64,000 nt of DNA from positions 186,001 to 250,000 of the forward strand of contig JBIIZQ010000001.1 in assembly GCA_044346175.1 (NCBI GenBank), written 5' to 3'. Positions 10,501-18,569 of the stretch are shown piece by piece; the stretch's first letter is position 1, and the number at the start of each line of letters is the position of its first letter. The notes under the pieces are model-generated. The model was not told the origin of the DNA. It was given only the letters and a program-made list of their open reading frames with translations, and searched no databases. The position numbers and the translations under genes are program-made. Source of the stretch: JBJTUH01 sp044346175 (GTDB lineage Bacteria; Cyanobacteriota; Vampirovibrionia; Vampirovibrionales; JAJTHC01).

Positions 10501-11042
10501 CACAAGCTTTACCCGTGCCTGCTACGACCCTAGCGGAGCATCAGCATATCCCACACGACCCAAACACTGTGATGGATTCAATACCGTCTGCTTCAACCCA
10601 TATTACACAGCATCTTTATATTGCCAATCAAATGTTGGTACAACATCATGAAGCATCTGTCCCTGTCATTTATACGCCTGTGCAACCTGTCACGCCCTCT
10701 GAAACACCAGAAACCTCTCCTACCTCCTCTGTGTCCCCTCCGCCCTTGCTTTCTTCTCAGGAACCTGATGCCATGTTGACGATACCTCCAGAGCCACCCT
10801 GTAATTGGATTTTAGATGAAACACCCCCTAAAGGGTCTCTTCCTTCGCCTTCAATACCCTCCCCTTATGTGCCTTCCTCTCAAATGCCCTCTACCCAAGT
10901 GCCCTCTACCCAAGTGCCCTATCATGCAGGACTCTTTCCGTCCCAACCCTCTCATCAGGATACAGAAGACACCCTTGTGAATCCTTTTTCTGATATTCCT
11001 ATGCCTGCCACCTTCAACCCCGAAGCCTTGAGATTTTCCTAG
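7533..11042 (+). CDS. dnaG: DNA primase DnaG with long low-complexity linker and tail
   Basis: Primase that makes RNA primers at the replication fork. The zinc-binding domain CPFHQEKTPSF...FKCFGCGAGGDALKFL (Cys/His/Cys/Cys) is followed by the catalytic core and the TOPRIM domain, with VEGYFDVM (acidic) and LAFDSDKAGQKA (DxD). A Ser/Tyr/Thr-rich linker lies at about 9050-9530, a helical DnaB-interaction-type domain at about 9540-10020, and then some 330 residues rich in Pro, Ser, Thr and Gln. At 1169 residues (1199 from the ATG at 7443) it is about twice the usual 580-650. The tandem ATGATG at 7533 fits this genome's starts; the 7443 start would add 30 residues. rpoD follows, as in the macromolecular-synthesis operon. 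Confidence 0.95.
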   Translation: MMFASFPSTSHEASHAVGTSGHGLQAVPFEVALERVKSSLNLLEVVGRKVALKKHGRNYLGLCPFHQEKTPSFNVSETKGMFKCFGCGAGGDALKFLMETEQLSFPELIEQEAKALGLVIVRDAQASREAKARRTEEDRLLELLQTIQHYYQQWLLTPATGQETQRYLQQERLFPEAIWRRFGLGLALQAWENLYPTLEKHLKTQVTNATEYQAQKTHLFEDLQHLGFLVSRPDNKGHYDRFRHRLMIPIHNAKGQVVAFGGRVLHAQDTPKYMNSPEHILYQKSDTLYALHLAKKAIHETQEACIVEGYFDVMRLHQFGWHHTVATCGTAFTEGHLRILQQQGVKRIYLAFDSDKAGQKATLSALSLLAETSIDVWVLQYPEKDADAWLAPYQDHPTQAQSMLAQWKTQALSPTMFRCQQALKHFLHEQLNHPPDDTSERLNAWLSGTWQPVLSMSNVMTLGRLLIPLMASCSPIESALLAKQYAPLLGVTPEVFQQELSLYRQHAKVQGASEERGGLERTHTTKATSKNASHSPQSDMSRRTSHSRQGASSQYSNQYSKSYSETTPDADGYSEDYSESYSNTKVHLSDSGFGGSAYAYEPALRHTMRQSKDTNTQPMMAYPTKARPYAKKPLKGTQFKSPSKKGGLKSDQLIMQDETPMAPPIHDALSRETERYKTLEVYLFLLWWVVSGQARLAVWQVVQETIWPQLDPDSTLYKLWHLLNQWFESAMLQQEHLTQQDCLDILVPLLKDKPALQRQTLHLLQQIPKLTSSLPWIDPLREPHGQDPALLNRFYHILMEWQLEWKRLQVRHVLREKNKELYQLEQHTNSVQKPHPLPVHDDEAYALPHTLPMVETLYQGDIPLYDVPNDAPNASPASIHTEAPAVTLHPTFTSPSLASNNPHLSLTQEHPPHQETPHQETMVSSSNLKTKPAPAQSQAHIALHQDFRQTLKASDSYRLKSSQGFGSALGRPLTLPVSSASGMSPSGIVTQALPVPATTLAEHQHIPHDPNTVMDSIPSASTHITQHLYIANQMLVQHHEASVPVIYTPVQPVTPSETPETSPTSSVSPPPLLSSQEPDAMLTIPPEPPCNWILDETPPKGSLPSPSIPSPYVPSSQMPSTQVPSTQVPYHAGLFPSQPSHQDTEDTLVNPFSDIPMPATFNPEALRFS
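10885..10920 (+). repeat. Short tandem repeat in the dnaG tail
   Basis: The phrase coding PSTQV is duplicated as a near-exact 15-bp direct repeat (CCCTCTACCCAAGTG twice), preceded by a diverged third unit coding PSSQM. A similar duplication (CATCAGGAAACG) occurs near 10270-10295. These suggest that the tail grows by slippage. Confidence 0.6.
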
Positions 11043-11444
11043 GCAAACACTTATATTCTCCCTAGCAACATTTACCATTGACCATGCTTACTACCTGTGT
11101 AAGCCTCAAACAAACGCTCCCAAGGCTAATGTGAATGTTTGTTTGCAAGGTCGCTTCTTGTTTTGTCTTACAACTCTTGATAAAATGATAAGAGTCTTAC
11201 CTTTTTCTATCGTATGCCTCAGGTATTGATACCCTCTTTTGGCGAAATCTCTTGAAACAAGGCATCTGTTAGCCTACACAGCACCCAAAGTTTCTGCCAA
11301 GCCAAAGTTTCTGCCAAGTTTATACCTTAACTGCACATGCTACTCTGTAGAGGCGATGCAGGCTTGGTTTTTCTCGAATGATTTTGAATCGTTTTTCTAT
11401 TGTCTCTGTTGCATTTTTTGACCGTGAAGTGAGACTTTTTCTCC
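11043..11444. other. dnaG-rpoD intergenic region
   Basis: About 400 bases without a supported gene. It contains a 9-bp inverted repeat (CAAACAAAC 11107-11115 / GTTTGTTTG 11137-11145), possibly the 3' structure of the dnaG mRNA, then a good sigma-70-type promoter at 11158-11186. The remaining ~250 bases form an unusually long rpoD leader in which I see no known riboswitch. Confidence 0.55.
11158..11186 (+). promoter_or_regulatory. Sigma-70-type promoter for rpoD
   Basis: TTGTTT (11158-11163), a 17-nt spacer, and TAAAAT (11181-11186). Spacing is optimal and both boxes are near consensus. It would give rpoD its own transcript with a leader of about 250 nt, separate from dnaG. Confidence 0.6.
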
Positions 11445-12554
11445 ATGATGATAACCCGTCGCCGTAGTTCAGGTGCCTTTACCGATGTGCTTGAAAAAGA
11501 GCAGGATACCGAGGTGGCTGAAGCCTATGAGGAAGACACCCTTGATGAACCAACCCCCGTTGTTGCTGAAGCTACTACCTTTTACACACGTGCCAAAAGC
11601 ATTGCTGATTTAGACCATCTGGAACCCACGGATGATGAGCTTTTTGAAGAATCAATTGATGAAGAAGCTCCTGGTGCAGCTCCTGAACTGAGTGCCGCCG
11701 AACTTCGGGGTATTTCCAGCATTGATGACCCCGTAAGAATGTATCTTCGTGAGATTGGACGCATCAAGCTGTTGAACGCCACTGAAGAAATCGAGCTTGC
11801 CAAACAGATTGCTGCGGGTGGTGCTTTAGGTGCAAGAGCCAAACAAAAGCTCGTGCAAGCTAACTTGCGTCTTGTCGTAAGTATTGCCAAGAAGTACGTA
11901 GGGCGTGGCTTGTTATTTCTTGACCTCATTCAAGAAGGCAACTTGGGGCTGATTCGTGCAAGTGAAAAGTTTGACTATGCCCGTGGGTACAAGTTTTCAA
12001 CCTATGCCACTTGGTGGATTCGTCAAGCAATCACCCGTGCCATTGCAGACCAAGCACGTACCATCCGTATTCCTGTCCACATGGTGGAAACTATCAACAA
12101 ACTCAAGAAAGTAACACGTAAGCTGGCTCAAGAACTCAGTCGTAAACCGAATGAGGAAGAACTTGCCAAGCACATGGGTATCAGCATTAGCAAGCTACGT
12201 GAAATTATCAAAGTCGCTCAGGAGCCGCTTTCATTGGAAACCCCTATTGGCAAAGAGGAAGATAGCCGTTTGGGTGACTTCATTGAAGACCGAGATGCTG
12301 AAGCACCTGCCATTACCGTGGCACACGAGTTGCTTCGTGAAGACCTCACCGAGGTATTAAGCTCCCTTTCCCCTCGTGAGCGGGACGTACTACGGTTACG
12401 TTTCGGTTTGGATGATGGTCGTCAACGTACCCTTGAGGAAGTAGGTCAGTTATTCGGGGTGACTCGTGAGCGTATCCGTCAGATTGAAGCCAAAGCCCTT
12501 CGTAAACTTCGGCACCCGAACCGTAGCCGTCGTTTACGGGAGTACGTTGAATAG
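11445..12554 (+). CDS. rpoD: Principal RNA polymerase sigma factor RpoD/SigA
   Basis: Primary sigma-70 factor directing RNA polymerase to housekeeping promoters. After an acidic, poorly conserved N-terminal ~85 residues (a short region 1.1 equivalent), it shows region 1.2 (DDPVRMYLREIG), region 2 with the RpoD core DLIQEGNLGLIRASEKFDY and the -10-recognition block YATWWIRQAITRAIADQ, region 3, and region 4 with the helix-turn-helix TLEEVGQLFGVTRERIRQIE. Length is 369 residues, comparable to SigA of Gram-positives and cyanobacteria rather than the 613 of E. coli. The start is ATGATG at 11445. It follows dnaG but has its own promoter, and a hairpin at 12605-12645 ends the unit. Confidence 0.97.
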   Translation: MMITRRRSSGAFTDVLEKEQDTEVAEAYEEDTLDEPTPVVAEATTFYTRAKSIADLDHLEPTDDELFEESIDEEAPGAAPELSAAELRGISSIDDPVRMYLREIGRIKLLNATEEIELAKQIAAGGALGARAKQKLVQANLRLVVSIAKKYVGRGLLFLDLIQEGNLGLIRASEKFDYARGYKFSTYATWWIRQAITRAIADQARTIRIPVHMVETINKLKKVTRKLAQELSRKPNEEELAKHMGISISKLREIIKVAQEPLSLETPIGKEEDSRLGDFIEDRDAEAPAITVAHELLREDLTEVLSSLSPRERDVLRLRFGLDDGRQRTLEEVGQLFGVTRERIRQIEAKALRKLRHPNRSRRLREYVE

Positions 12555-13103
12555 GCTTGCTTTAAGTATCCTTTTCTTTTAACCCTGTATCATCACATTT
12601 TGAACCTCTCCAATGCGGTATGTCACCGAAATATTGGGGAGGTTTAAGATTGATGACTGGGAGTGTAACGAGACGTAACAATTAAAGTTGCTTTGTCTGG
12701 TTTTTTCATTCAAGAGGCAATTTAAATTATCCGATACCGTTATTATTAGAGTACGTCTATGGTGTCTTAAAATGATAAGGCTGAGAGAAACCCCATAACA
12801 TTCGCACTCTAAGTACTCCCCTGAAAGATACAAACGGCTTTTGTAAGGAAGCCTTTGTGAGATACTTCAAGGTTCGTTGCGTGGTGCGTATTGATGGTCA
12901 GTGAGATAACAATAACATGACAGCTAGGACGAAGTGATGACTCGGCTTGATGGTGCCTTGGGCGTTGACTTAGGTGTTGGGAGAAATGTCGACATGTTTA
13001 TCTTCCACCCACGCTCCAATGAGACCCTACCTTGTGTTTCCCCCTAACAAGACTTTTTTCGATTGATTGTGTTGATTCTAAGAGAGGGAGTTTAATAAAC
13101 CCT
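12555..13103. other. Intergenic region downstream of rpoD
   Basis: About 550 bases. Beyond the terminator at 12605-12645 I see no supported gene or known RNA. A GGCTGAGA stretch at 12780 recalls a TPP-riboswitch element, but the rest of that consensus is absent. The last 20 bases hold GAGGGAG (12-18 nt before the ATG at 13104), the ribosome binding site of the next gene. Confidence 0.5.
12605..12645 (+). terminator. Terminator after rpoD
   Basis: CCTCTCCAAT (12605-12614) pairs with ATTGGGGAGG (12633-12642), a 10-bp stem with one G.U pair and an 18-nt loop, followed by TTTAAG. The T-run is short, so efficiency is uncertain. Confidence 0.6.
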
Positions 13104-14336
13104 ATGATGAGCAGTATTTCCCAAGCGATTACAATTAACGGTGTTTCTGGACCTGTTAGTGCTGTTAATGCAGCCAATACAGCGGCTGTCAATGCGTCTG
13201 CCAATGGGAGCGGTGCTTCAGTGAGTGCTTCGCCACCACCCACGACTTTACCCAACACGCCACCACCTCCACCTGTCAATGTGAATGTGCCTCCCCCACC
13301 CGTTGGCTTACCAGCCCCTCCTTTACCAACAGCACCTTTATCGTTAAGCACAAACATTATTCTTGGGCAGCAACCCCCACCACCACCAACGCCATTACCC
13401 TCCTTGAGTAACACCATCAATATTTATCAAAATCAGACATCCTCAACGCCTCAGGTACAGATTCTTAACCAGCCAGGAATACCCAATCATAGCATTCCTC
13501 CTGTGCCACCTTCCGTTAACCAGAGTGTACAAGGGATGGGTACCAACATTAACATCAATGGTGGTCCTAACGCCATTACCATTTCTCAGAATGGGCAACC
13601 CATTGGAAATGTCAATCAAGGAACCTTCATGCCTTTAGCTCCGAATGGGATGATGCCTCCCAACGGGATGCCGAATATGCCTCCTAGACCTGGGTTTTAT
13701 CCTAATATGCCTCCCAACGGCATGATGCCCCCGAATGGTATGCCCAACATGCCTCCCAATGGCATGCCAAACATGCCCTCAGGGTTTAATCCAGCACTGA
13801 ATAACCCAGCCCTTGCACAGGCTCAGGCACAGGCAGCGGCTCAAGCGGCTCTAGGGCAGAACCCCTATGGTGCCATGCCTTCACAAGCTGGACTTCCTGA
13901 AGGCATGCCTCCTTGGTTACCTCAATTACTGCAACAATTAGGCGTAGGGGGTCAGCCTCCCACCCCACCTAATCAGGGGATGTCTCAGATGATGCCCTTC
14001 ATGCTCATGATGATGATGCAAATGATGAAGGCAAAACAAGATGACGGTGGCGACAAAAAAGATGAGATGGCTGTTAAAAACAGAATGGCTCTCATCAATG
14101 CCCTTAGTACAGGAAACCATCGTCCTGCTCGGGCCGATGTTCGTAGAGAGTTACCTCCTATGCCCCCTGAACCACGCCGTATGCCACCCAGAAGAGAAGA
14201 TGATGAGCCACCCGTTTCACGTGCTTCCGCCCGTGCATCAGGTACCACTTTTGCATCTTTGTTTGATAATGGCCCATCCGCTTCATCTGCCAAAGCGAAC
14301 GCTTCTGCAAAAGCAAAAACACAAGTAAAGCGTTAG
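13104..14336 (+). CDS. Pro/Asn/Met-rich low-complexity protein, unknown
   Basis: A 410-residue protein of unknown function. The first ~50 residues are Ser/Ala/Val-rich with a beta-like SISQAITINGVSGPV start. Next come Pro-runs (PNTPPPPPVNVNVPPPPVG), then a phrase typical of repetitive surface proteins (TNININGGPNAITISQNGQPIGN). Degenerate tandem MPPNGMPN repeats occupy about 13644-13790. Ala/Gln-rich and Met-rich stretches (MMPFMLMMMMQMM) follow, and finally a basic Lys/Arg/Ala tail. No signal peptide or membrane span is clear. ATGATG at 13104 with GAGGGAG upstream is the chosen start; an upstream in-frame ATG at 13032 has no such site. The next gene is of similar composition, so the two may work together. 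Mostly disordered by inspection. Confidence 0.7.
   Translation: MMSSISQAITINGVSGPVSAVNAANTAAVNASANGSGASVSASPPPTTLPNTPPPPPVNVNVPPPPVGLPAPPLPTAPLSLSTNIILGQQPPPPPTPLPSLSNTINIYQNQTSSTPQVQILNQPGIPNHSIPPVPPSVNQSVQGMGTNININGGPNAITISQNGQPIGNVNQGTFMPLAPNGMMPPNGMPNMPPRPGFYPNMPPNGMMPPNGMPNMPPNGMPNMPSGFNPALNNPALAQAQAQAAAQAALGQNPYGAMPSQAGLPEGMPPWLPQLLQQLGVGGQPPTPPNQGMSQMMPFMLMMMMQMMKAKQDDGGDKKDEMAVKNRMALINALSTGNHRPARADVRRELPPMPPEPRRMPPRREDDEPPVSRASARASGTTFASLFDNGPSASSAKANASAKAKTQVKR
13644..13790 (+). repeat. Degenerate tandem repeat coding MPPNGM / MPNMPP
   Basis: Short in-frame units around ATGCCTCCCAACGGCATG and ATGCCGAATATGCCTCC repeat about eight times with synonymous changes. The result is a Met-Pro-Asn-Gly run inside the 410-residue protein. 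The synonymous drift indicates that the repeat is old and kept at protein level. Confidence 0.75.
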
Positions 14337-14521
14337 TAAAGGCAATCTTTTACGGGTATTATAAAGTCCTTTTGTAACAAGTCACACAGAAGTCTGATAC
14401 ATGGTTTTATCCCTATAAAAGCTATGTTACGGTTAAAGTAGTATAGGCATAGTGCTTTATGCGTCTGCCTCGCTCAGCCACCGCTTCGTGTCATTGAAAG
14501 CAAAAGGACTTTTTGTCGCCC

Positions 14522-16645
14522 ATGATGATGTCTGCCTCAGATGCCTCCCTACCTCACACACACCCATTAGCCTCGCTAAGACGGATGGGGCATCCGTTGC
14601 CTACCCATTTTGGACAATCTGCACAACAGGCGCATGACCCCCTCTATATCGAGGCAAAGGCACAAGCCCACCAAACAGCCCAAGAAGCAACAGGCACACA
14701 ACACACAGGGCCAACCATTATCATTAACATGGGGCCTCCCATGGGAGATGCCTTTGAAAAAGGCCATGTGTCACCAACACCAACACTAACACCAACACCA
14801 GCCTTATCATCACGCCCCATGGCACCTCTACAAGCCCCTAATTCTTCTTTGGCTATGGATAAACAGGAGCCTGTAAAGCCTGCCCCTCAAAGTCCTATTC
14901 CCTATGATGAGCAGCCCTCCACCCAAGCCTTAGCACCCTCCTTTGCATCCTCTACCTCTTCTTCATCTGCCATGGCAGGTGCTGACAACGTACCAACGCC
15001 ACTGACACAGTGGATAAACCAAGGCATTGATACCCACTCGCCTGAATTCCTAAAGCTTCTTCTTCAAGAATTACAGTTGCCGAGAGCCACATTACCTGTC
15101 GCTCCTGATGTACTACTGGCAACCCCCAATAAGGGGAATGTATGGGAGGGGCTGACCCAAGGACTCCCCTCTGAAACAGCTTTAAAGCCTAGTAATGCGT
15201 TGTCTGATGGGCTTTTAGACCAGCCTCCTACTCAGGTAGCCTCACAAAGCAATAATTCACCCATACCCTCAGCTCAAGCTTCACAGAACCCTTCACAGAG
15301 CAATGGTGTGACACCAGCTCAAGTAGCAAATGCAACACCAGTACCTCCCTCCCCTTCAGGGAATGTCGCTCAACAAAGTACTAACCCTCAGGTCAATCCT
15401 CAGGCTAACCCTCTCCCAGCAAACCCACTACCTGCCCAGAGTAATCCAGCTGGACAGCCACCTAATCCAGCGAACCCAGTCAATACCCCCAATCCAGCAG
15501 GTGGCGATGAAACCTACAAGTTTGCCCATGCGTTTAACGACCCTGTCATTCAAAGTTTAAATCGACGCTTCAACGACCCCGACCCCAATATTCGGAGCGA
15601 TGCTGCCACAGAGTTTTATCAAATCATTTCAAGCAACCCCGGTATTGTGACCGACCATCGTGCCAAGCCCTATATTGAGGCTTTTGCAAAGAAAATTGCA
15701 CGAGATAGTAGTTCAAATGTGCATGTCCCACTCCTGTTAGCACTTGAGTCAGGGCTTCTGAAAGATGTATCGCCTAGTGTCATTGAAGACGTTCGCAAAA
15801 TCAAAGACAACAACGGGATGTTAGGGATGGAACCCGCCATGGTCAATGATGCACTACGTGCCTATGAGTTTCAAACTGGTGGTAAGTCACCAACGCCTCA
15901 AGCCTCTACAGTAAACACCTCCCCTCACAACACCACGGGGACACCTCCGTCAACAACAGACAGTCAAGAGGGTGCTAAAGCGGAGTCGTCTCAGACTCCA
16001 AAAAACAGTGTTCCTACCTCTACGCCACATAAGCCGACAAGTAACAAACCCAAGCAAGGCTTTTGGCAACGACTATGGCCATGGGGTAAAAAACACGCTT
16101 CAGACCCTACACCTTCCCAACAGCAGGGTGTTTCAGAGAAAAAGTTACCTGCACCGCAGAACGTACCACTCACCAAAGCACTTCATGATTTGCCTATTTC
16201 GCAACTTAAAGAAGAACAAAATCCATCCCCTCTCCCACCTGCATACCCAAGAGCTTACTCAGAGGAAGCCCCTCCACCTAACGTGCAACCGCCACAATCA
16301 GCCGCCATGCAACCACCCCTCACAGCAGGAACCCCCATGGCACCTAGCAACCTTCCAGCACAGCCCATGGGCATGCCACCCTCTGGCACTGAGGGTAGCA
16401 TAACGCCGACTTCACCGCTTACAGGTCAAGATGCTTTAAACGACCGAGCCCTACAAGAGGCTATGGCGGCTATTCAGGCACAGCAGACACAAACGCCACA
16501 GGCACCCAAGCAAGCCAGTAATGCTCAAGGACAACCTCAAGCTCAAGATATGCCACCACTGACCCCTGAAATGATGCAGGCACTTATGGCAATGAGTCAA
16601 GCCCCAGCTCAACCCACCCCCCAAGTCCCTTCTCCTAAAGCCTAG
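14522..16645 (+). CDS. Pro/Gln-rich protein with a central HEAT-like helical domain, unknown
   Basis: A 707-residue protein of unknown function. Residues ~1-330 are Pro/Ser/Thr/Gln-rich. About 130 residues (roughly 15510-15880) look folded and all-helical: PVIQSLNRRFNDPDPNIRSD and HVPLLLALESGLLKDVSPSV read like two or three HEAT/armadillo-type helical pairs. The rest is Pro/Gln/Met-rich again, with a basic KQGFWQRLWPWGKKH patch near the middle. The start is ATGATGATG at 14522 with AAAGGA at 14503-14508; an upstream in-frame TTG at 14513 is less likely. Composition matches the preceding gene, and both point to an unusual disordered protein pair. The gene ends 12 bases from the convergent gmk stop. 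Confidence 0.7.
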   Translation: MMMSASDASLPHTHPLASLRRMGHPLPTHFGQSAQQAHDPLYIEAKAQAHQTAQEATGTQHTGPTIIINMGPPMGDAFEKGHVSPTPTLTPTPALSSRPMAPLQAPNSSLAMDKQEPVKPAPQSPIPYDEQPSTQALAPSFASSTSSSSAMAGADNVPTPLTQWINQGIDTHSPEFLKLLLQELQLPRATLPVAPDVLLATPNKGNVWEGLTQGLPSETALKPSNALSDGLLDQPPTQVASQSNNSPIPSAQASQNPSQSNGVTPAQVANATPVPPSPSGNVAQQSTNPQVNPQANPLPANPLPAQSNPAGQPPNPANPVNTPNPAGGDETYKFAHAFNDPVIQSLNRRFNDPDPNIRSDAATEFYQIISSNPGIVTDHRAKPYIEAFAKKIARDSSSNVHVPLLLALESGLLKDVSPSVIEDVRKIKDNNGMLGMEPAMVNDALRAYEFQTGGKSPTPQASTVNTSPHNTTGTPPSTTDSQEGAKAESSQTPKNSVPTSTPHKPTSNKPKQGFWQRLWPWGKKHASDPTPSQQQGVSEKKLPAPQNVPLTKALHDLPISQLKEEQNPSPLPPAYPRAYSEEAPPPNVQPPQSAAMQPPLTAGTPMAPSNLPAQPMGMPPSGTEGSITPTSPLTGQDALNDRALQEAMAAIQAQQTQTPQAPKQASNAQGQPQAQDMPPLTPEMMQALMAMSQAPAQPTPQVPSPKA

Positions 16646-16669
16646 CAGTACGGCTCATTAGAGGCTAGG
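16641..16669. terminator. Shared inverted repeat between convergent stops
   Basis: CCTAGC (16641-16646) and GCTAGG (16664-16669) flank the 12-base gap between two convergent genes and include parts of both stop regions. The 6-bp stem is weak. It is the only structure available to end either transcript here. Confidence 0.3.
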
Positions 16670-17242
16670 TAATACTGGAGGAAGGGCTAGAAGAAGGTCT
16701 CGCTCACCTTGGGCAAGGGTATGATTAACCACTTGATGATGAAACTTCTCGGCAAGAGGCTGCTCCTTCTGAGCAATCAGGAGGCGTTTTTCAATTTCTT
16801 CAAGTGGTTCTCTACCTCGCTCAATCAGGCGTTGTTTAAGAACGTCTAAACTAGGAGGGTGCAAAAAAATGAGCCAAGCTTGCGTCTTGAAGCGTTCCAA
16901 GACTTGAAACGCACCTTGAACGTCAATTTCAAGCAAAACGTGTTTGCCAGCGTCCAATGCTTCACGTACTTTTGCCTCTGGTGTGCCGTAATACTGATGA
17001 TTGTAGGTTGCCCACTCTAAAAAGCCGTTGTCCTGAATGGCTTTTTCAAAGGTATCCTTACTGTAAAACCAATAGTCTTTACCGTGGATTTCACCTTCTC
17101 TTTGATTACGAGTAGTCGCTGAAACAGATAACTGAATATCGGTACGTTGTTGTAAAATACGTTTTACAAGCGTCCCTTTTCCTGTACCTGAGGGCCCTGA
17201 TAAAACAATGACTTTGGCTTGCGTGGGGTCAAGATGATTCAT
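16658..17242 (-). CDS. gmk: Guanylate kinase
   Basis: Phosphorylates GMP to GDP in purine nucleotide synthesis. The P-loop GPSGTGKGT lies near residue 16. The GMP-binding block SVSATTRNQREGEIHGKDYWF and the conserved FLEWATYNHQYYGTP follow, then LLEIDVQGA and the lid-region Arg residues (KRLLIA). Length is 194 residues, typical for the family. It lies downstream of a reductase gene on the same strand with a 149-nt gap. No RpoZ (omega) gene is adjacent, although that is a common neighbour elsewhere. Confidence 0.97.
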   Translation of the reverse strand: MNHLDPTQAKVIVLSGPSGTGKGTLVKRILQQRTDIQLSVSATTRNQREGEIHGKDYWFYSKDTFEKAIQDNGFLEWATYNHQYYGTPEAKVREALDAGKHVLLEIDVQGAFQVLERFKTQAWLIFLHPPSLDVLKQRLIERGREPLEEIEKRLLIAQKEQPLAEKFHHQVVNHTLAQGERDLLLALPPVLPSL

Positions 17243-17390
17243 AAGACGTATCCTATGGCTTCAAAAAAGGACACTTGAAACAGTATTTAAAAAGCGACTA
17301 CCAGAACATGTGGTGCTTTTACCTAAGAATTTTATACTTAAGTATAGCGTAAAAGCCCCTCACAGATTTGACTTAAAGCAATAAATCTCC

Positions 17391-18101
17391 TTAAAGTGGT
17401 ATATCTAGGAAGGTTTCGTTTGGGGTGTTGAGAGGAATATGATGCTGAACACAAAGAGCATTCAGTATTTTGGGTGACAGAATGCGAGGTGGAGGGATGT
17501 CAGGAGAGATGGGTTTTAAAGTCACAGGACACCTTGTAAGATAAAGCGTGTGGAGCATACGGGCTTCATGAAGCTGTTGGAATAGTGAAGCACCGCCACA
17601 AAGCAGGACTTTAAAAGGAGGTATGGGCAAGCTAGAGGGTTTTATCGCTTTAATACCCAAACATTCACTTGCTAAATCCTGAAGAAGCCTCTTTAGTGTA
17701 GAGAAAAGTGCCTCATTAGGGTGCGAGTCCTGTAAACAATACCAATGGCATGTTGGGGGGTGAATGTTTGAAGGAGGACTCTTGGCTGTAATGACATGCA
17801 AAACGACCCTCCCCGACACGCAAGCTTGCCATAAAGGACTGTTATAAAGGCTTTCCCATTGGCTTGTAATTAAAATATGAACAGGTGCTGGGGCATCATT
17901 AGGATGTTTATGGACTTGAGGCCAAGCTCGAAAGGTAGCTCCTCCCAGCAGTACGGCATGATGCTGCGTACGAAGAAAGAGCAGACGTTCAAGGTCTCTC
18001 TTTGAAGCGAACCTTGCGGTATCGTTTGGATGGCGTGCAACGACACCTGTTGTATCACAGGCAAAGCAGGCGTTAATTTGAATCAGAGAGGACGAGGACA
18101 T
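17391..18101 (-). CDS. RibD C-terminal / dihydrofolate-reductase-fold reductase
   Basis: Stand-alone NADPH-dependent reductase of the RibD_C/DHFR-like family. The N-terminal NACFACDTTGVVA, RFASKRDLERLLFLR and LLGGATFRAWP match the pattern in which a pyrimidine or pterin substrate is bound, and LLCGGASLFQQLHEARMLHTLYLTRCP is the NADP-binding Gly motif and following strand. Length is 236 residues. RibD itself has an N-terminal deaminase, which is absent here. The protein could reduce the riboflavin-pathway pyrimidine or, as in some bacteria, a folate-type substrate. The gene sits between the bL25/bS20 unit and gmk. The fold is fairly sure; the substrate is not. Confidence 0.75.
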   Translation of the reverse strand: MSSSSLIQINACFACDTTGVVARHPNDTARFASKRDLERLLFLRTQHHAVLLGGATFRAWPQVHKHPNDAPAPVHILITSQWESLYNSPLWQACVSGRVVLHVITAKSPPSNIHPPTCHWYCLQDSHPNEALFSTLKRLLQDLASECLGIKAIKPSSLPIPPFKVLLCGGASLFQQLHEARMLHTLYLTRCPVTLKPISPDIPPPRILSPKILNALCVQHHIPLNTPNETFLDIPL

Positions 18102-18123
18102 ACTTTTGATAAATACAAGCCAT

Positions 18124-18166
18124 GAAAAAAGCGTTCACCTCAACACAAGGGCCAGGTGAACGCTTT
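18124..18166 (-). terminator. Terminator of the rpsT-bL25 unit
   Basis: Perfect 13-bp inverted repeat AAAGCGTTCACCT (18128-18140) / AGGTGAACGCTTT (18154-18166) with a 13-nt loop. On the minus strand the hairpin is followed by a run of six T, a canonical intrinsic terminator directly after the bL25 gene. Confidence 0.9.
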
Positions 18167-18179
18167 AAACCATAAAGGC

Positions 18180-18506
18180 TTATAACACTTGAAACTCTAC
18201 GTTTTCAATGGCATGGCTAAGCGTGTGGTAACTTACTTGCTTGGCAACCACTTGAAGACCATCCAAGTGAGGCAAGGTAAACACACGTTGACCACGTTGG
18301 TAGGCCAAGCTAAACGCCTTAACAGGTAACTGTAAAGAGACGGGAGCCTCTACGTTTCCGTACACTGTGGCGGGGATGAACCCTTCACGGCGAACCATAC
18401 GGGGATTTTGTCCAGCTACACGGGCTTGAGAGCCTTCAATAGCCATGGCGGACTGGGAAGCAAGCAACTCGGTAAGTTCTTGTTTAGTATTATTGATAAT
18501 TGGCAT
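18180..18506 (-). CDS. rplY: 50S ribosomal protein bL25 (short form)
   Basis: 5S-rRNA-binding ribosomal protein of the large subunit. The central block NPRMVRREGFIPATVYGN fits the family pattern (Arg-x-x-Arg-Arg-Glu-Gly-x-Ile-Pro-Ala-x-x-Tyr-Gly), and the C-terminal QVSYHTLSHAIENVEFQVL matches the end of the L25 beta-barrel. At 108 residues it corresponds to the short E. coli-type form without the CTC-type C-terminal domain. The first 25 residues are not typical. It lies 63 nt downstream of rpsT with a strong terminator after it, so the two ribosomal proteins form one small operon. Confidence 0.82.
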   Translation of the reverse strand: MPIINNTKQELTELLASQSAMAIEGSQARVAGQNPRMVRREGFIPATVYGNVEAPVSLQLPVKAFSLAYQRGQRVFTLPHLDGLQVVAKQVSYHTLSHAIENVEFQVL

Positions 18507-18569
18507 GTCGCAGAATCCTTAAAGGCTGATATCAAAAAGCTGACAAGGTCATGGAACCCAAAAAAGGGA

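Noticed and set aside
11239..11421. 60-codon frame in the rpoD leader
   Set aside because: No ribosome binding site, no motif, and it lies in a probable untranslated leader.
12770..12815. TPP-riboswitch-like CTGAGA motif
   Set aside because: The second conserved arm (ACCTGAT and following stem) is absent and no thiamine gene follows.
12579..12833. Possible 84-codon gene on the minus strand after rpoD
   Set aside because: It runs over the rpoD terminator hairpin, has no ribosome binding site and an unremarkable protein composition.
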